Source: Candidatus Paracaedibacteraceae bacterium (GTDB lineage Bacteria; Pseudomonadota; Alphaproteobacteria; Paracaedibacterales; Paracaedibacteraceae). Taken from it: a DNA stretch of 64,000 nt. The stretch is from assembly GCA_019636055.1 (NCBI GenBank), contig JAHBYH010000004.1:62001-126000 (forward strand), written 5' to 3'. Every line of letters starts with the position of its first letter. Position 1 is the first letter of the stretch. Shown in pieces: positions 61,090-64,000 of the stretch. The position numbers were made by a program, and so were the translations under genes. Under the pieces are notes generated by a model. That model was not told the origin of the DNA and ran no database searches. It saw nothing but the letters and a program-made list of their open reading frames with translations.

Positions 61090-62625
61090 ATGAGAATACT
61101 TGGATTATTATTCTTGCCTGTTTTTTTTAATGTATATGCAGCAGAGTCAATAGGAGAGCCGGTTGATATCCATCCGCTCTTAGCTCAGCCAGAGGTAGAA
61201 CCAGTTTCTATTACGCTAACTCTTGACCCTAACTCAATTCCCCCGGAGTTGACACATCTTCTTAAATTTTTAAAATCTGATGGTGTTCAGTGCGAAGTGA
61301 GTCATTCTGAACCTGAGATTGTTTCACAGATATGGCGAGACCTTGCAGCTGAATTTAGTGATTATTCCTATTTATATCAATCAAAAACTCAAGAAAAACC
61401 TTTTCGGATCTTGTCCTTGGATGGTGGTGGTATTCGGGGGTTAATAACGTGTGTATTCTTATCGCATTTGACGCATATTACGGGTAAGCCTGTTCATGAG
61501 TTGTTCGATATGATCGTTGCAACATCAACGGGAACTTTGATTGCAGCGGGGTTGGGTACTAAAAAAACGGATAGCACCATTCCAATTCAGCCAGATTATT
61601 CTTTGTTGCCCTATAAGGATAGTATTGACTCACCTTATTTTTCTCCGGAAGAACTGGCTAGTTTGTACTTGGTCGATGGAAAGACAATATTTTCAGGGAA
61701 TGGGTGGCTGTCAGGATGGAATGGACCGAAATATCCGGATACAGGGATTAATAGTGTTCTTCGCAAGTATTTCAAAAATAATTTGTTGTCAGATTTGGGG
61801 ATTCCTGTTGTCTTAACAGCATATGATTTGCATCAACGTGTAATTCACCCCTTTTATTCATTTGGTGATCACGCTTTGGATCATGGTATTTTTGTGCACG
61901 AGGCCGTCCGTGCCTGTGTTGCGGCTCCGACATTTTTTACACCAGTAATGGTTTTGAAGGGGATTTTTTGTGATGCTGGTATTGTTAAAAACAACCCAGC
62001 GTCTTTAGGGATTGCGGTTGCTGCTGAGCATTTTGGCGTTGAGCCAACACGTGTTAGCTTACTCTCATTAGGTTGCGGGCATTGTGTCGATGCTAAATCA
62101 CTGAGCTTCTACCAAACTATTGGGGTAAAAGGCTGGGCGGATGAGCTTTTATCCGGTGTTTTGGATGGCCAAGCAGACCATGAAATTATCTATACACTTC
62201 ATAAATCAGGTGCTGGTCCAATGCATTACTTGCGGATTAGTCCGCTTATGGATACAGCTCTTATGACAACGGATGATACAACGCCCTCTAACTTTAAGGG
62301 ATTGTCTAGCGCTGCAATTAGTGAAATTAGCCGACGCCACAAGGATTTCTCACGGTTGGCAGAGAGACTAACTGGTGATAAACCTAAAGATTTAAAGCCA
62401 GATTCCGATCCCGTAAAAACGAAGGCATTACCGTTGAGTCTATTGCCCAGCCAAACTGATTCAATTCCTGATTTGTCGTCTGGTACTCATCCTCTTATCC
62501 AGCAATCCTTATCTTCACCCGCTTTACTTTCCTTGGATCAGCCTCAACAACCTCAAACTGAACTGGAAGTTTTGGGTGATGGATCAATTCCCCCCGCACT
62601 GGAACCCGACCAGCCAAAGAGCTAA
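61090..62625 (+). CDS. Exported patatin-like phospholipase
   Basis: The ATG at 61090, after GGGGGAAGT, gives 511 residues with a signal peptide (MRILGLLFLPVFFNVYA). The patatin domain starts near residue 105: the oxyanion hole LSLDGGGIRGL (109-119), the nucleophile region ATSTGTL with S146 (an Ala where GxSxG has Gly), and DAGIVKNNP with the catalytic aspartate. Such enzymes release fatty acids from membrane lipids and serve as effectors in intracellular bacteria. The proline- and serine-rich C-terminal tail of about 43 residues is encoded antisense to the corC 3' end. Confidence 0.88.
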   Translation: MRILGLLFLPVFFNVYAAESIGEPVDIHPLLAQPEVEPVSITLTLDPNSIPPELTHLLKFLKSDGVQCEVSHSEPEIVSQIWRDLAAEFSDYSYLYQSKTQEKPFRILSLDGGGIRGLITCVFLSHLTHITGKPVHELFDMIVATSTGTLIAAGLGTKKTDSTIPIQPDYSLLPYKDSIDSPYFSPEELASLYLVDGKTIFSGNGWLSGWNGPKYPDTGINSVLRKYFKNNLLSDLGIPVVLTAYDLHQRVIHPFYSFGDHALDHGIFVHEAVRACVAAPTFFTPVMVLKGIFCDAGIVKNNPASLGIAVAAEHFGVEPTRVSLLSLGCGHCVDAKSLSFYQTIGVKGWADELLSGVLDGQADHEIIYTLHKSGAGPMHYLRISPLMDTALMTTDDTTPSNFKGLSSAAISEISRRHKDFSRLAERLTGDKPKDLKPDSDPVKTKALPLSLLPSQTDSIPDLSSGTHPLIQQSLSSPALLSLDQPQQPQTELEVLGDGSIPPALEPDQPKS

Positions 62626-63379
62626 CAAGACCACCGATGGTCTCAATTTCATCTTCGAGGTCTTCGACCATCAGGTCAAGTCCCATGGACTCTTCTATCT
62701 CTTCCAAGGCAAATCGACCGTCTGCAACGATGGATCCGTCAGGCTTTTTATGAAGTTCGTCTTCCATTTCAACTTGATCATCGTGGATGTTCCCAACGAT
62801 TTTCTCAACGATTGTTGTCAAGGATACTAGACCATCAACCCCGCCGAATTCATCAACGACGATGGCAAGACGCGACCCATTTTGACGTAAGCTATACATC
62901 AAGTCCAAGGCGCGCATTGCCGGCGAAATGAATAAGACTTCTTTCATCATATTTTTGATATTGAGTTTTTTGCCTGATGCTTTCCATGCTAGAACATCCT
63001 GAACGTGCAATACGCCTAAGATCTCGTCAAGGGTATGGCGATATACCGGAATCCGTTGCATGCGCGTGCGTGTAAATGTTGCAAGTAGGTCTTCTTCTGT
63101 TGAATCAAGGGTCAAGGCTACGATATCAACGCGCGGAATCATGACGTCAGCAGCCGTTAGTTCGGTAAAATTAACAAGGTTACCTAAAAGTTCACGTTCA
63201 TCAGACGGGATTGGCTGGCCGCCATCCTCAATGTGCTCTTCAATGAGTTCTTCAAGTGTTTCGCGCAGATTGCTTGATTCAGATGAATCTGCTGCTTTTT
63301 TTCTGCCCTTAAAAAACTTTTTAATTGAATTGTTAAAAACAGATAACAGCGACGGTTCTGGTTCTGGTGAGCTTGGCAT
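62495..63379 (-). CDS. CorC/HlyC-type CBS-domain protein
   Basis: The 294-residue protein has an acidic N-terminus, DVMIPRVDIVAL at the start of a CBS pair (about 75-195) with LAIVVDEFGGVDGLVSLTTIVEKIVG, and a C-terminal CorC/HlyC domain ending FEVVEADPRKVKRVKI. It lacks membrane helices, like E. coli CorC (YbeX), which affects ribosome assembly and magnesium efflux. It starts 2 bp after ybeY. Its last 131 bp overlap the patatin gene on the opposite strand. Confidence 0.9.
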   Translation of the reverse strand: MPSSPEPEPSLLSVFNNSIKKFFKGRKKAADSSESSNLRETLEELIEEHIEDGGQPIPSDERELLGNLVNFTELTAADVMIPRVDIVALTLDSTEEDLLATFTRTRMQRIPVYRHTLDEILGVLHVQDVLAWKASGKKLNIKNMMKEVLFISPAMRALDLMYSLRQNGSRLAIVVDEFGGVDGLVSLTTIVEKIVGNIHDDQVEMEDELHKKPDGSIVADGRFALEEIEESMGLDLMVEDLEDEIETIGGLVSSLAGRVPVRGELIHHPKLPVQFEVVEADPRKVKRVKIRIAG

Positions 63380-63381
63380 AT

Positions 63382-63885
63382 TTACTCCTTGTATGGATTA
63401 GGTATAGATTGTTTTGCAAGAATGTCAACTTCTAACGTTTCCATTTCTTGGGCTTCATCATCAGTTTCGTGATCAAAGCCTAGTAAGTGCAAAAGACCAT
63501 GAACAGTTAAATGCAGGACATGGTTTTGCAGGGTTTTCTCTTGGTCTTTTGCTTCGTGTTGAATTGTCTCAAACGCCAAAGCGATATCACCAAGATGAAA
63601 ATGGGCATCATCGGGCAAATAATCAAGGTCTTCGTCGGTCATCCCGGGAAAGGATAGCACGTTGGTTGGCTTGTCTTTGCCGCGGAATTCACGGTTCAAT
63701 ATTTGAATTTCGGAATCATTCGTCAGTTTAATGTTAACCTCGACATCACGATCAAAATCAAATTCCGCTAAAACAACACGTGTGATTTCGCTTAAAATTG
63801 AGTCCCAGTCAATATCCAAGCGTTTCCATTGGTCAGATCCATGGATAATGACTGGGACAACTTTGGTTTTACTTCGATCGGGCAT
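63382..63885 (-). CDS. ybeY: Endoribonuclease YbeY
   Basis: YbeY matures 16S rRNA and takes part in ribosome quality control. The 167-residue protein has the zinc-binding H-x3-H-x5-H signature in HLTVHGLLHLLGFDH and the upstream VLSFPGMTDEDL region of the fold. It overlaps the phoH 3' end by 17 bp and is followed by corC, the usual order. lnt, often next, is missing. Confidence 0.95.
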   Translation of the reverse strand: MPDRSKTKVVPVIIHGSDQWKRLDIDWDSILSEITRVVLAEFDFDRDVEVNIKLTNDSEIQILNREFRGKDKPTNVLSFPGMTDEDLDYLPDDAHFHLGDIALAFETIQHEAKDQEKTLQNHVLHLTVHGLLHLLGFDHETDDEAQEMETLEVDILAKQSIPNPYKE

Positions 63886-64000
63886 GAGGTTTAAAATCGG
63901 CCGGTGTGTTATGCATCACATCTGCGGCATAGGCTTTCACAATACTTGATACTAAATGATGTCTTACCACATCTTTTTCATCAAATTCAACAAATTTAAT
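63869..64000 (-). CDS. phoH: PhoH-family ATPase, C-terminal end
   Basis: A frame too short for simple ORF calling runs in from the right edge of the window and ends with TAA at 63869. The last 43 residues include KFVEFDEKDVVRHHLVSSIV and end KPHARSK. The DVVRHxLVxxIVxAY wording is that of the PhoH/YbeZ C-terminus, and PhoH normally precedes ybeY. Its stop lies inside ybeY, so translation is probably coupled. Confidence 0.85.
   Translation of the reverse strand: MKFVEFDEKDVVRHHLVSSIVKAYAADVMHNTPADFKPHARSK

Noticed and set aside
63414..63949. Plus-strand ORFs opposite ybeY and phoH
   Set aside because: Antisense shadows; the minus-strand frames carry the YbeY zinc motif and the PhoH end.

Overview
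The window looks like a chromosomal segment of a low-GC alphaproteobacterium. The strongest taxonomic signals are the flagellar order fliF-fliG-fliH-fliN-flbD, with an N-terminal FlbD domain of the Caulobacter type, followed by flhA, and the clpX-lon pair. There is also a minimal PutA without a DNA-binding domain, a HAD phosphatase next to hfq, and the phoH-ybeY-corC order. Many proteins carry Sec signal peptides in front of enzyme domains that normally work in the cytosol. Intergenic regions hold small palindromic repeats, and several housekeeping clusters are broken up. Together these suggest a host-associated, possibly intracellular lineage such as Holosporales. That placement is inference, because no 16S rRNA gene is in the window.

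Layout. 1-2150: end of acs, then pfkA-plsY. 2151-7840: an exported methyltransferase-fold protein, a repeat-rich gap, putA on the minus strand, a very small new ORF and an exported protein of unknown function. 7925-12185: a four-gene signalling operon made of a STAS protein, an RsbW-like ATPase, a receiver-PP2C phosphatase and a CHASE4 hybrid kinase. 12228-14311: a Cys-cluster membrane protein, a PrpE-like phosphatase and tRNA-Thr. 14400-17700: nrdAB, class Ia ribonucleotide reductase, behind a cobalamin riboswitch. 17821-22686: trxB, two exported GNAT paralogues and ettA. 22999-28932: a Cys/Met-rich small membrane protein, lpxB, an exported LicD-methyltransferase fusion, an exported DXD glycosyltransferase and an MHS-type MFS transporter.

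29098-36170: the flagellar block. 36176-41646: an exported protein, a HIT protein, tRNA-Arg, rpoZ, lon and clpX. 42054-44748: two small exported His/Lys-tailed paralogues and comEC. 44939-51253 and on to 53628: an RRM protein, murC-murB, a PpiD-like foldase and pheST. 54085-58141: tkt, gap, a HAD phosphatase and hfq. 58413-60897: a phosphotransferase, znuA and ppa. 61090-64000: an exported patatin that overlaps corC antisense, then corC, ybeY and the 3' end of phoH.

Functionally the window mixes core metabolism and cell-envelope genes with motility, a partner-switching signalling module and an unusual exported set. That set comprises a methyltransferase fold, two acetyltransferases, a LicD-methyltransferase, a glycosyltransferase, a patatin and several orphan proteins. 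These enzymes depend on donors found in cytosol (SAM, acetyl-CoA, nucleotide sugars, CDP-alcohols), so export makes most sense if they act on a host. The most notable regulatory element is the B12 riboswitch upstream of B12-independent nrdAB. No CRISPR array, transposase, phage gene or rRNA operon was found.
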